Below, piece after piece: positions 11,662-23,754 of a stretch of DNA of 64,000 bases (position 1 is its first letter; the number at the start of each line of letters is the position of its first letter). The notes under the pieces are model-generated. The model searched no databases. It was given only the letters and a program-made list of their open reading frames with translations, and was not told the DNA's origin. The translations under genes were made by a program, and so were the position numbers. The DNA lies in contig CM036159.1 in assembly GCA_020631735.1 (NCBI GenBank), positions 100,203,670 through 100,267,669 of the forward strand. Direction: 5' to 3'. Source of the stretch: Saccharum officinarum (Eukaryota; Streptophyta; Magnoliopsida; Poales; Poaceae).

Positions 11662-13859
11662 TGTAAGGTCCTAAATGGCTAGAGGGGGTGAATAGCCTAT
11701 AAAAATTCTACAATAAACACTAAGCAAACTTGTTAGAATAACAAATGGCGTAAAACGAGTTTTGCTTAGCCTACGGTTGTGATACAAGCCTCTTATCCAC
11801 AAGTCTAGTAGATTATGATCTCTAGTTCACACAAGGACTATGTTACTAAACTTACACTAGTGAGCAAGCTAGCAACTACTAGCAAAGGCTACCACTAGAG
11901 CTACACAATAAAAACTAGTAAAAGTAAATACGAGAGAGAGGATTGTGAATCTTATATTGATGGTGGAGTGAAGATGTTGCCAATCACCAAGATGATATAC
12001 AATCAATCAATATTGACAACAACACAATATGAAGACCAATCACCGGGAGACAAGAGACATAATATTTTTGTTCACCGGGTGTTCACTTGTGCACCGACAA
12101 GCTACGTCACCGGCTGTGTCGACCAACACTTAGATGGTTCCTCGGTGTGACCCTCAAGTCACTTGCCCCTCAAGGCACGCCCCGCAAGGCACTGCAAGAC
12201 ACCACTCTCAAGTGAGGTAACTCAATGACACGCGCAATCCACTAGAGTTGCTTTTGGTGCTCCACCGAGGAAAGCACAAGAACCTCTTACAATCAACCAG
12301 AGGTGGCCAAGAACAATCTCCTTCTCTTGCCAATGCCTCCAACAATCTCCAAGCCGGCTAGGAGCGGTACTCTCCAAGAGTAACAAGAAATCTACCGGTT
12401 AAACCACCCACAAGTGCCACTAGATGCCCTTAAGCTATGCAATGCACTTTGGGATCACTCAATCTCTCTTTTGATTTGCAATCAAGCAAGAGAGATGAGT
12501 GGAAGAGAGAAGCTCTAGCTCAAAGGATGCACAAGAATGTTAGAAATCACGAGATACCTCCCCAAGGGCCGGCCAACAAGTATTTATAAGTATCCCAACC
12601 GAATAGAGCCATTGTACCCCTTCACTGGACGTTTTTCGGGATGACCGGACGCGCCGGTCGAAACTGACCGGACGCGCTCAACCGCGTCCGATCCTCCAAC
12701 GGTCACTGCACCAACGGTCAAATACAACGACCGGACGCGCCGCTCAAACGACCGAACGCGCCGATCGCACAGTACCGTGAGCCCGCGAAGCATCGACCGG
12801 ACGCGCTCCAGGCAACGACCGGACACGACAGTGCCAGCGTCCGGTTAGAGTCCAGTAAGCTCCCTCAACGACCGGACACGTCCGATCGTGTGTGACCGGA
12901 TGCGCCGCGCGTCCGATCGACCTTGTGAACTTTAGTTCCCTCTGGGCGCCTGACCGGACGCGCCGGTCCCGCGAGTGACCGGATGCGCCGGTTGCAAACC
13001 CTAACACCCGCGCGCCTGACTGCTGCGTTGAACTGATCGGACGCGTCCGGTCATACCATGACCACGTCCGGTGCAGCGTCCGGTCACCTCTGTGACCTCC
13101 GTTCGCCTACGTTTCTTTTCCGACTTCCGGCGTAGTGGAAAATAGGCATTTCAACTCCTCAAAAACGCCTGAATCCCGCGCTCGCAAGCTCGGCAGGAGG
13201 GAGAGAGTGACCCAAACCCTCTCTACCGCTTAAACTTCAACGCCTTCACAAATGTGCCAACACCAACAAGTGATCACCACCTTGTGCACGTGTGTTAGCA
13301 TTTTCATAATCATTTTCGAAGGTTTTCCAGTTAACTCACTAGGCCCTACATGCAATGCACTTCATGAATTCACCTAGTGGCACCCGTATGTCGAATAACC
13401 GATAAGACTTTCCCTCTTAATAGTTCGGCTATCGATCCTAAACCACTCACACCCTCTATGGTGTCTTGAGTGCAAAATAAAATGGCCCTATGGTTATACC
13501 TTTGCCTTGAGCCCATTTTGTTTTTCCAGAAGGTATGATCCACTTCATATCATCACATGACTGTCTCGATCCATCGACCTTGACTTCACTTGCTCTTCAC
13601 CGTTGCATCGGTCCGTCGGCGCCAAGTCTTGCTCAAGCTTCACCATCGCATGGTCCTTCGCTTCGAAGCCTCGACTTGCCCTTCACCTTCATAACCGGTC
13701 CATCGAGCCAAGCATCATCTTAGTCTTCATCATCTTAGTCACATGAGTCAATGTCATGTCTCATATTCAATGACCACCTTTATCTAAATCATCCACTTAG
13801 ATACAAAGGTTAGTCCTAGGTTTCATCAATTAGCCAAAACCAAACTAGAGACTTTCACA
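11662..13859 (-). repeat. 5' LTR of the Ty1/copia element (about 2.2 kb)
   Basis: On the + strand the block begins TGTAAGGTCCTAAATGG beside the primer site and ends ACTTTCACA at 13859, so TG...CA termini are present. A TATA-like TATTTATAAG occurs at about 12580. Its middle (12630-13085) is packed with GACCGGACGCGCCGGTC-like palindromes. A second LTR of the same family lies at 57640-58760. The element's 3' LTR is missing, because the body is truncated at 10786. Confidence 0.75.
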
Positions 13860-13917
13860 TGCCCAAGGTGAAAGTCATTGGATCAAATGTGAAACCTCGT
13901 CATACCATAATTTAATC

Positions 13918-14998
13918 GGAAACACTCAGCCACGACCGTCCGTACCGTCGGACGCGGATCCCAGTCATGCCTCCTGCACAGTAGACCGGTCTCTCTAAAA
14001 AAACCCTCACTCCGCTCATCCGCACCGTCGCGGCATGGCTGACCATTTCTGGGCCGCTCATCTATCCGCCCGCTGCGCCGCCTTCCCCCACCGCACCTCG
14101 TCGGCGTCGCACCGTGCCCTTCCCCACCGGGCCCCACCCCATCACCGGGCGTGCTGTGCCCCATTCCATGCGAGCGAACGCCACTGGACGACTGTGATCG
14201 AGCGAGCAGCGGCACTAGAGTAGCAGCAACAGGGCCGCGCGCAGGCGTTGGAGAATCACAAGAGGGTTGCACCGCTGCTGTACTAGCGAGCTCCATGCGC
14301 CGCCGCCGACCTCCGCGCCAGCGTTGAACTCTGCAACGATGAGCGTCCATTTGTCCAAGCAGCAAGGTGACACTGTGCTGAAAGCGCATGTTGCAAGCGT
14401 ATATTTCAAGTGTTCTAAATGTTTTAGACGTATGTTGCAAGTGTTTTACGCGGATGTTGCAAAAGTAGATTGGGATGTTGCATATGTCGCAATGGTTGTA
14501 CACGTATGTTGCAAGCTTCTGTTCCCAATGTTTTATCTGCTTTCCAGACATACGTTGCAAGTGCGTTTATTTGGATATTACATATGTTTTCACACATATG
14601 TTGCAATTATATTTATCTGGATGTTGTGTATGTTTTCAAGTGTTTTTCATGTAAGTTCAAAAAAAGTGTTTTTCATGTGTTTTTACAAGTGTTTCAGATG
14701 CATGTTTCAAGTGTCTCATCTGCCTTCAGACGTATGTTGCAAGTGTTGCATCTAGATGTTTCAAAAGTAGATTAGGTGTTGCATCTCCCTCCTCGTTTTC
14801 TGTTGCCTCGCCTTGGTGTCTCCTCCTCCTTCCCGGCGGCGGCTGGGCATCAGCCGCCTCCTCCCCCTCTTCTTGATGCTAGTGATGTTTGGGGCGGTGT
14901 GGACCCCGTGTGGACGCGTGAAACAGCACGAGAAACGGTTGCAGGCGTAGGTGTCCGGACACCCTGTCCGTCCAGATGTCCGAGCACTAGCAAGCCTG
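13918..14998. mobile_element. Mutator-like non-autonomous element, copy 1
   Basis: It is flanked by an exact 10-bp direct repeat TAATTTAATC (13908-13917 and 14999-15008), a target-site duplication in the Mutator size range. Inside, 14375-14775 contains many variants of TGTTGCAAGTGTTTCATCTGGA. Terminal inverted repeats are poor. Frames inside (for example 13883-14560) are repeat-derived. A related copy in opposite orientation is at 35400-36680. Confidence 0.55.
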
Positions 14999-15008
14999 TA
15001 ATTTAATC

Positions 15009-16603
15009 CCTAAAGACACCTTCAATGTCCAAAAAATAACCGGTGCTCAGTTCTAAATTGTAGTTCACTTTAATTTTATCCTAAACCAAATACTTCTACC
15101 TTTGACCAAGTCTATAGTAAAATGCATCAGCATCTTCTTATTGAATTCTCCATGAAATATGTTCATTAAATTTATATAAGTTAATATTTTCTCTAAAAAC
15201 TTTATCAAAGCTATAGAAGTTTAACTTAGGACAAAGGTTAAGTAAAGTATAATTTAGAATGTTGGGAATATAACCTGATTTGTGGTAGCGAGGTCGTTGC
15301 AAACCTGATGTGAGTTGAGCAAATTATTACCATTGAACAAGTGGCATTTAGTAATTTTGAGTCAATTATAAAATTCACTTTTTCTGAAAAAAAAAGATAT
15401 AGAGATAATATCTTAACGCAAGTGCTTCTGCCTCCAGCTCGCTGTACCTTAAAAGCAACAGTATAAGAGTGTTTGCTTGGAACCCAATTCACAACCACGC
15501 GACCGGAATGACGCTCAACGTCAGTGCGCATAGGCATAGTGGGAGGAAATATAACGGGGAAATGACCCGGCACGATGGGGCTTTCTTTTCGCACTAGCAA
15601 CCAATCGCCCGAAAAAGAATGCATTTCTTACAGGAAAGCACCTGCTCCTGCTTTCCCTTGCTTCAGAATAGTGCTATCTATCGCAGGACTATTTGAAGAT
15701 GTTTGAAGATAGCTGTGTCTCACTCTCACTCACTACTTGGAGAAAAATAAATATACAGCAAAGCTATACTTTCCTTCTATCTAATGAACTACACTATTTC
15801 TTTGCCAACTGGTAGAGAAAAAAATTGTAGAATATGGAAATGTATGCTCCTTGACATTGTATACAGCAAGTGGAGGTAGACACGAAAGACAATACTACTT
15901 ACAACAAAGGTTATTCCATCCAATTATTGGTGTAGCAGCAATCAAGGTCATCAGATCTCTGAATTTAAGAAAGTGCTAAATCCAAGAGATAATGCTTACC
16001 CCATAAGTCCTGATTGATTGTGAGTAGGGCACGCTACATCAGAGGTCAACTTAGGTTCATTCATGGCACAGAACCATGGATAACCCATGGTTTCTCACAA
16101 CAGATAAGGCCGGCAACCTGGCAGTGGCTGCTGAATTGTTCAACAGGGGGTAGCTTTGGAAAGGGCTACCAGTTAAGACTTAAAGTGGTCAACACCGCAA
16201 ATGATTTCTGCATTTTTGCATAAAGTCTAGTATTTCAGAATCATAGAAGTCCAACTTTGAATCAGTCTCCCGTGCAAATTTACAGTCTCCCGTGCACATG
16301 TACGCATGGTATGAACACAGAGGATGCCAAAAAAAGGTCAAAGAAGTTGACCAATTGGTCGCTATTTTAGTTATTAATAATTGAACAAATCCTCTTTTAC
16401 ATGAACATCTTATACGGCACTGCGTCGGCATGCTCCAGGGGGATCTCATCGTGATTCAACTTGGATGCGCCGAGATCCCAAGACCACCCAGTGCTTCATT
16501 GATATTATACAGTAGCAGCTGGAAGGAGTGGAGTAGGCCTTCAAGAACCTCTCTCTCTATATACGTTTCTTTCTCTAATCTAGTACTAGTATAGCTGACC
16601 TAT
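15009..16603. other. Gene-free stretch, 3' side of PP2C gene
   Basis: AT-rich with no domain-bearing frame. The last few hundred bases should contain the 3' UTR and polyadenylation region of the leftward PP2C gene that stops at 16604. Confidence 0.45.
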
Positions 16604-19602
16604 TTACACACATGATCTCCAGATCCTGCCCTCCAAAGATATTACAATGACAGATACGTCGTCGTGGTATCGCCGACGGTCGCCATGTGGTATCTCGATC
16701 AATTCGTGAAAGTCCATTCCTGCAACCACAAGGCATGTGAAAAGCAAGATCAGTGACTGATCCGAGCTAATTCATCTTGACCTTCCAGAAGTTCAAAAGT
16801 GACTGCACAACGACTAAAACACACACGATATGACTTCAGTATACCTGCTTTGTTTGCAGCTCTGAAAAGAACTTCCTCCACCAGATGCTGGGCAGGGTCG
16901 CCTTCAGGGGTTGTTGCAATGAACATTTCAACCTGAGCAACCGCCTCCTCGTTGGTGAAATATTGGTAAAGCCCGTCTGAAGATAGTATCAAGAATCTGT
17001 CCCTTGTGCTGAGCCTATGGTGAAAGAGCGAAGGATTGCACGTGATGTACGGGGATGACCCAACGTAATCTATTCTGAACATCTCCAGCAGCGCATCATT
17101 CCATTTGGGCTGTAAAAGCATAGCAAAGATTGTAAGTACAGGAAGGAATACAAGAGTATGATACAAGATGCAGCACAGATGACATAACTTAGTGTTACTA
17201 GATGCAAAAAGTCAAAGTTCAGGCATGTTGACTCAACAACCAAGATCATGTGAAAATTTTGGGTTGCTTGGCTTCATGGTTATCGTCACAAATTTTCATC
17301 TTATAAGCTATATCTCACTTCAGTTCCAAGAAAGAGACTGCCCTCTTTCATTGTGTCATGATTGATTAGCAAAAATTTATTATAGATAATAGTTTTTACT
17401 AGAACCGACACTAGCTTCGTTGGAGAAACGTGCCTCCCTTCAAAGCCACTCCACTCGCTAACTTCCTGGCCACATTTCAGGACTGCACAAGCGCATTCTT
17501 TGCACTTGGACAGAAGCAAAAGAAACTTCATTTTCTGTGAGAGCAGCTTCTCCTTCACTTCTTCAGACTAGCTATACACATGGTGACTGTGAAACTCAAA
17601 GTAATTTATTCATTCGTTGAAAATTTTGTACATGTGACCATAAGCTTTTAAGTCAAGGTCAATACAGTCTGTTTCAGTGTAAAATGGACATAATTTCCAC
17701 TCCAGGGAAATTAGGATTGAAAACGATTTAATCTTTTTTTCAAACTTTGGACCAGTTATACCAGTTCCTGCTTTCCTTTGTTGACCTTTGATTAATCGAG
17801 ATCTGAATAACTATCTGTTGACCAAGAACCACAGCAAAAGTGTCATATTTTGCACCTGATATAATGAGATTAGACTGTTTCTCTGACCCTGGAAATTTAT
17901 CCTTCCAGTTGCATCATCATAATCATCTAAACAAATTCATTATGTGCAGAACTGATGTAATCAAATATAAACTAACCTGTTTCAAGAAACCCGCTCCAAA
18001 CGCTCTCGTCACCTTAAGCGAGCCCTTCACACGGTCCTTGGAGATTGCGGTCGGGTCATCAGGATGCTCGTTCCGTATTCTGCAGACTTCCTGTAACCAG
18101 GCAAAGTGACATATGAGTTACTGTGAGATCAGATCATCAAAAACCAGTCACTGAATGACTCAGTTAATCTTGAATCAAACTGTGAATCACCAATTCAGTT
18201 ACCTCTCGCACTGACGTGCTATGTTCTGATGTAAGCTGCACAGCTGACAAGAGCGGAGTGCCATCCCCAACCAATCCATCGAATGAACCCTCACTGATCT
18301 GCTCGAGATCAACACTGTCCATTGTTCCGAGGACAGCCCGGCTGTCACCTACATTCATGAGGTACATGTCCTCCCCCTTCATAAGCATGGCTAGAACGCA
18401 GGAGCCCATAAGCGCAAGCTCCGGGAACTCGCCGACCATCTTATCGGCGACGTCCAGGTAGGCCTCCTCGGTCTTGCGAAGCGCGCGTGCAAGCGCCTTA
18501 AGCACGGCGAGGTGGTCGTTCTCGCTGCTGCTCCTAGGAGGGCGCTGAGTTGGCGGCTTCAGGCTGGAGCAGTCGCGCTCCCACTCGCACTTCCACCGCC
18601 GTTGGTCATCATCGGCGCCTCGCGGGGGTCTTGATCGGCGAGCGCGGCGGCGGTTGGCGGGCTGGTCCTGGTGATCTGAGCCCGTGGTGCTGGTCGGCTG
18701 GTCGGGATGTGTGTCGTGCTGCTCCTCCTGCTCGCACTGATCCCAGAGCAGGCCGCGGAGCTCGCGGTGCACGGCGGCGTAGAGATGGGAGACGAGGAAG
18801 TCCGTGGCGTCGGGACCGTTGAAGCCGTCGTAGATGCCGACGAACACCCAGCCCCGCTCCTCGGACACCACGATGTGGACGCGGTCCTCGCCGGCCTTCC
18901 CCTGCGCCCACTGCAGCCCGGCGGAGCCGGCGCCACAGGCGGCCACGGCGGCCGCGGCGTCGGGGGAACCGAGATCCAAGGAGTCCTGGAACTTCTCCGC
19001 CCGCGCGAGAAGCGCGCGGGTAAAATTCCGAAGGCGGCGGCCGCCGTGCGAGAGACTCCGGCGGAGCGCGGGCACGGCGCCTCCCATGCGGCCGGATGTG
19101 GCGGCGCCAGGGAGCGGGCCGGACATGAGCGCGGCGTCGAGGGGGCCCGAGAGGAACCCCTCTCTATGGGCCCGGAGAGGAACCCGCCCCCGGCGGGCGC
19201 GCAGATGGGGCCCGACGGGAACCTCGGGACGGGCTGCAGCGGCACGGCGGCGAACGACTCGGAGCTCTCGAACCCGGAGGAGGCGGCCGCGGCCGACGAG
19301 GCCGTGGAGTCGTCCGGCAGCAGGAGGAGAACGGAGGTGGAGAGCGGCGTGGAGACGTTGGCGCTGAGCGCGGCCCCGGAGATGGCCCGGAACGTGGTGG
19401 GCTCCTCGGCCGCCTTGGCGTCGGCGACGAGGTCGTCGTCAGCGGAGAACGGCACGAGCACCTTGTCCGGCCGGACGTAGCAGAAGGAGTGGCCGAGGCC
19501 CTCGTCGTAGGCGGGGTCGGAGGGGAGCGCGGCGGGCGCCACGTGGCGGCGGCGGCCGGCAGCGCCGCCCGCGCAGCAGAAGCAGGCGAGGGAGTTTCCC
19601 AT
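16604..19602 (-). CDS. POLTERGEIST-like protein phosphatase 2C (frameshift in exon 1)
   Basis: Four exons: 19602-18203, 18090-17977, 17109-16845, 16719-16604, all GT-AG with matching phases; about 631 aa after allowing one missing base. The N-terminus [10 protein letters not shown] suggests myristoylation/palmitoylation, and [35 protein letters not shown] and SGPLP are POL/PLL-family motifs. The catalytic half has [54 protein letters not shown] and the C-terminal [19 protein letters not shown]. Family role: membrane-associated Mn/Mg phosphatase in stem-cell/receptor-kinase signalling. Exon 1 changes frame at 19155-19160 (minus-strand GGGGTTC where one more T keeps the frame). Everything downstream is intact, so an assembly error or a very recent lesion is likely. 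A TATA-like ATTATAAG is at 19681-19690. Confidence 0.9.
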
Positions 19603-20040
19603 GGCGGGACCGGGACGGGAGCCGGGGGAGCGGGGGGAGGGCAGCGGAGCGGAGGGCTGCGGATGGGGGGAGGGTTGGGTGCTTATAATGGGGGGAGCAT
19701 TAGCTACGCTCTAGCCGCGGAGGAGGCGAGGAGAGTTGACTTGAGAAGGGACGACGAGGGAGGAGGAGAGTGGGTGGGGTTGAAATGCCCCAATAATTTA
19801 AGCTGGTTTCCACCTCTAGGCGTTGACTCGTGTGGGCGTCCGACCCCGCCAGGCAGCTGGTGGAGCCCGCCTCCTCGCCCCGGTCCGCTGCGTCGTCGTG
19901 GGGGCGGGGCCCGCCTGCGCCTCGGTGCGGAAACCTGATGCAACCTTCTGCGTCCGCGTCCGTGTGGCCGCCTGTGAGGCTGAGCCGCACCTTGCCTTGC
20001 TGCTGCTCTTTGTTTCTGTCTACACGATCGGGTAGAAAGA
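19603..20040. promoter_or_regulatory. PP2C promoter/5' UTR region
   Basis: GC-rich, read leftward. The complement of CTTATAATG at 19682-19690 gives a TATA-like box about 80 nt before the ATG. Overlapping frames on both strands here are composition artefacts. Confidence 0.45.
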
Positions 20041-21840
20041 AAAAAAAAAAGGCCTGCTTTTTTTTCTTTTGGGATTTGTTTTATCGTTTATTTACGACTC
20101 GTATGGTCAGCCGTTGGCTTTCAGTCATTCAGTGTATCTACTGCTTCCTTGTGCACGGTTGAAACTAGGTGAAGTCGTAATTTTTTTTGTCAAGAGCCGA
20201 CCATCATACTTTTATTGATGCATATTGCAAGACAATACATTTTTTAGTAGGAGGCTATGACTATCCAAAACGGAAACAACTTATCTATTGGGCAAAAAAA
20301 CACAAATACAATAACAACTAAACAAAACCCATTAACATGCCAAGGGCAAACCATCTAGTGTCAGAAATATCCATCACTATACATAATTACCAACCACCAA
20401 GGTTCTAGTGAAGTTAGTCACATGTCCTAAACCCGGAGCCGTCATCACATAGATCTAGTTATGTCATTGCAAATTCATCGCCTTCTTAATTAGCATCCAC
20501 GTCTATTGCTTCAGGACAACAATGCTAGTGTAAAGTCATAAGAGGAACTTGAGTGTTCAGCGAACCACGAGGCCATGTCCATCGCACGCGAACACAAAAA
20601 CAAAGTTCGATAGCTCTAATGTATGCATCAGTTCGTGAGTTCAACATGTAATAAAAAGCGTTGTCTTTTCCTTTTTTTTTGTCCTAATTCACGATTCGTC
20701 CTTATTGACCTGGAGTGCAACGCCAAGTGTTAGATAGATTTTTTTTTACACCGCTTGGTGCGCTTTATGTGTAGAAGCCGATTTTGACTCTAAGAACCAC
20801 GGTTCAGATGCTGTAATTCCATCAGAGCAGCCCATAGTTTGAATTTTAATTAGAAATAGAGCTGCACTAAGAAGTAAGAAGCCGTGTGTGGGCCTTCAAG
20901 GATGGACGAAAGTCGTGCGAAGAATCTGTCTTCAGTCGTTAAGCAAGAAGCTAGACCTCGTCGATTCGACTTTGAGAAATCACGCAGCGCGAGTGGCATT
21001 GACGAGCGATGCTGTTGTGACGGAGCCACAACATTAGAAACAAGAAGATGGGCAGCAGGAAAAACGAGCACGTGGCTTCGAGAAGGGCCCGTTGGAGACC
21101 GGGCAGCGTTTTCTGGGCCTTGCAGAGGAGACGGACGCGACGCGTGAGAGCTCCAACCAAAGATCCTCCTCGGCGCGCGGCAGCCGTGCCGTGGACCTCG
21201 CGACGACGACGCGATTGCCGCGTGACCCGACCCGGCGCCCCCAGCGCCGAAACCGCACGGAACAAGCGTGCGCTGCCGCTACCCCGCGGGGGCAGGTGGG
21301 GAAACCGGCCACGCCACGTCCCCTGGCCCCTGGGGGCTCTGGCGTTCCGGTCCGGTCCGGTGAACGCAGCCAACCAAACCAATCGGGGGCGGGGGCGGGG
21401 GCGGGGGCGGGGCGCGCGGACCGCAGAGGAGGCAGAGCCGCCCGTCCGTCCGTTCTCGTTGCCTGCCCGCCTCGGCGATGCTCTCGACTCTCTCCCAGGT
21501 CTCAGCTCTCACTCGTCTCACTCACCTTGTCCGCGCCCGCCGACCGCAGGCCACTAGGCCAGCCAAGAAAACCAACCACGCACGCAGGTCAGCGGGGCGG
21601 GTGGATTTTTTTGTCCCGTCCGTCGCAGGAAGGCTGAGGCAGGAGGCTGCCGTTTTAGGCTTTTGGAAAACGAGACCCACCCACAAGGTGACGACAAGGT
21701 CCCGCGTTTGAGTTGGTCGCCGGTCGCACGCATGTGTGGCTGCAATCGCATCGCATGCGTCGCACTCGCAACCTTGGAGTGAGTTCGTTCGCGGACTTCG
21801 GACGGCCTGAGCCTGAGCCCTTGACTTTTCTGATCATCCG
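20041..21840. other. Gene-free stretch with GC-rich block
   Basis: 20041-20870 is AT-rich without domains. 20880-21830 is GC-rich with long overlapping frames in several frames and both strands, which is base composition and not coding. It contains five G-runs in GGGGGC repeats at 21385-21412. Confidence 0.45.
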
Positions 21841-22060
21841 AGGGCGTGTTTAGGTCAAGTTTTCGAGATACTTTAGCACATGTGTAATTATAGTAATTAG
21901 TGTCTAATTATAGACTAATTATGTTTAAAAGATTCGTCTCGTAAAATACATACAAACTATGTAATTAGTTATTTTTTATCTATATTTAATGCTCCTTGTA
22001 TGTCTCCAAACATTTGATGAGATTGAGTGTAAAGTTTTAGGTGGGACCTAAACACACCCT
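21841..22060. mobile_element. MITE, 220 bp
   Basis: Left end AGGGCGTGTTTAGGT and right end ACCTAAACACACCCT are inverted repeats. The interior has the grass MITE signature (AAAAGATTCGTCTCG; TATATTTAATGCTCC). Its right 10 bp are the first bases of the 90-bp tandem array that follows. Confidence 0.75.
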
Positions 22061-23129
22061 GAGAGCTGAATTCAAGCTGGTGTTTAGTTCTCACCTAAAA
22101 AATTTTCACCACATCACATTGAATGTTTGGACACATGCTAAACACACCCTGAGAGCTGAATTCAAGCTGGTGTTTAGTTCTCACCTAAAAAATTTTCACC
22201 ACATCACATTGAATGTTTGGACACATGCTAAACACACCCTGAGAGCTGAATTTAAGCTGGTGTTTAGTTCTCACCTAAAAAATTTTCACCACATCACATT
22301 GAATGTTTGGACACATGCTAAACACACCCTGAGAGCTGAATTCAAGCTGGTGTTTAGTTCTCACCTAAAAATTTTCACCACATCACATTGAATGTTTGGA
22401 CACATGCTAAACACACCCTGAGAGCTGAATTCAAGCTGGTGTTTAGTTCTCACCTAAAAAATTTTCACCACATCACATTGAATGTTTGGACACATGCTAA
22501 ACACACCCTGAGAGCTGAATTCAAGCTGGTGTTTAGTTCTCACCTAAAAAATTTTCACCACATCACATTGAATGTTTGGACACATGCTAAACACACCCTG
22601 AGAGCTGAATTTAAGCTGGTGTTTAGTTCTCACCTAAAAAATTTTCACCACATCACATTGAATGTTTGGACACATGCTAAACACACCCTGAGAGCTGAAT
22701 TCAAGCTGGTGTTTAGTTCTCACCTAAAAAATTTTCACCACATCACATTGAATGTTTGGACACATGCTAAACACACCCTGAGAGCTGAATTCAAGCTGGT
22801 GTTTAGTTCTCACCTAAAAAATTTTCACCACATCACATTGAATGTTTGGACACATGCTAAACACACCCTGAGAGCTGAATTCAAGCTGGTGTTTAGTTCT
22901 CACCTAAAAAATTTTCACCACATCACATTGAATGTTTGGACACATGCTAAACACACCCTGAGAGCTGAATTCAAGCTGGTGTTTAGTTCTCACCTAAAAA
23001 ATTTTCACCACATCACATTGAATGTTTGGACACATGCTAAACACACCCTGAGAGCTGAATTCAAGCTGGTGTTTAGTTCTCACCTAAAAAATTTTCACCC
23101 CATCACATTGAATATTTGGACACATGCAT
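22051..23129. repeat. 90-bp tandem array, 12 copies, built from a MITE junction
   Basis: Copies start at 22051, 22141, 22231, 22321, 22410, 22500, 22590, 22680, 22770, 22860, 22950 and 23040. Each unit holds the MITE right end (AACACACCCT), a 20-bp spacer (GAGAGCTGAATTCAAGCTGG), and the start of a second MITE (TGTTTAGTTCTCACC through GGACACATG). Copies are nearly identical: copies 3 and 7 share a C-to-T change in the spacer, and copy 4 lacks one A. Because 90 bp is 30 codons with no stop in one frame, the array produces long repetitive open frames (22041-23200) that are not a gene. Confidence 0.95.
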
Positions 23130-23400
23130 GGAGTACTAAATGTAGACGAAAAAAAAATAATTGCATAGTTTGGTTTGAAACCATGAGACGAATCTTTTAA
23201 GCCTAATTAGTCCATAATTAGCCTTAAGTGCTACAGTAACACACATGTGCTAGTGATGACTTAATTATGCTTAATAAATTTGTCACGTGGTTTCCAAGCG
23301 AGTTATGTAGTTAGTTTTTTTATTAGTATCCGAAAACCCCTTCCAACATCTCATAAAACATCCGATATAACACCCAACAACTTTTCACCCACCACTCCTG
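23061..23400. mobile_element. Fused MITE remnants
   Basis: After the last array copy the second MITE continues (GCATGGAGTACTAAATGTAG, GAGACGAATCTTTTAAGCC, AGTGCTACAGTAA). It runs straight into another MITE-type sequence (GTGGTTTCCAAGCGAG, CCGAAAACCCCTTCC, CATCCGATATAACACCC). No clean outer ends are visible. Confidence 0.5.
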
Positions 23401-23509
23401 GCTTTTTGCGTGTTCCTGCTGCTGCCTGTGCTGTTGTTTCTTTCCAGTTTCGGGTGTGCATCAATACTGCGATCGAATTTTTTTTTTTAAAACAAAAGCG
23501 ATCGAAAAA

Positions 23510-23754
23510 GGCCTTGTTTAGTTGGCAAAATTTTTTGGCAAAATACAACTATAACACTTTCGTTGTTATTTGGCAATTAGTGTCCAATCATGGTCTAATT
23601 ATGCTTAAAAGATTCGTCTCGTCCATTTCGTCTAAACTGTGTAATTAGTTTTATTTTTTTATCTATATTTAATGCTTCATGCATGCGTCCAAAGATTCGA
23701 TGTGACGGGAAATCTACTGTTCTTTTGCAAAATTTTTTACATCTAAACTGGGCC
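23510..23754. mobile_element. MITE, 245 bp
   Basis: Left end GGCCTTGTTTAGTTGGCAAA; right end reverse-complemented GGCCCAGTTTAGATGTAAAA. The interior shares AAAAGATTCGTCTCG, TATATTTAATGCTTCATGCA and GATGTGACGGGAAATCT with other grass MITEs of this type. Confidence 0.75.

Noticed and set aside
13883..14755. 225- and 162-codon frames
   Set aside because: They span the Mutator-like repeat's motif array and target duplication; repeat-derived.
18550..19480. Long plus-strand frames over PP2C exon 1
   Set aside because: Antisense shadows of the GC-rich exon.
21034..21751. Overlapping Arg/Pro/Gly-rich frames on both strands
   Set aside because: GC composition leaves few stops; no frame shows a domain or codon bias.
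22041..23200. Long open frames coding a 30-residue tandem repeat protein (116 and 270 codons)
   Set aside because: They arise because the 90-bp array unit is 30 codons without a stop; the sequence is MITE ends and nothing suggests translation.
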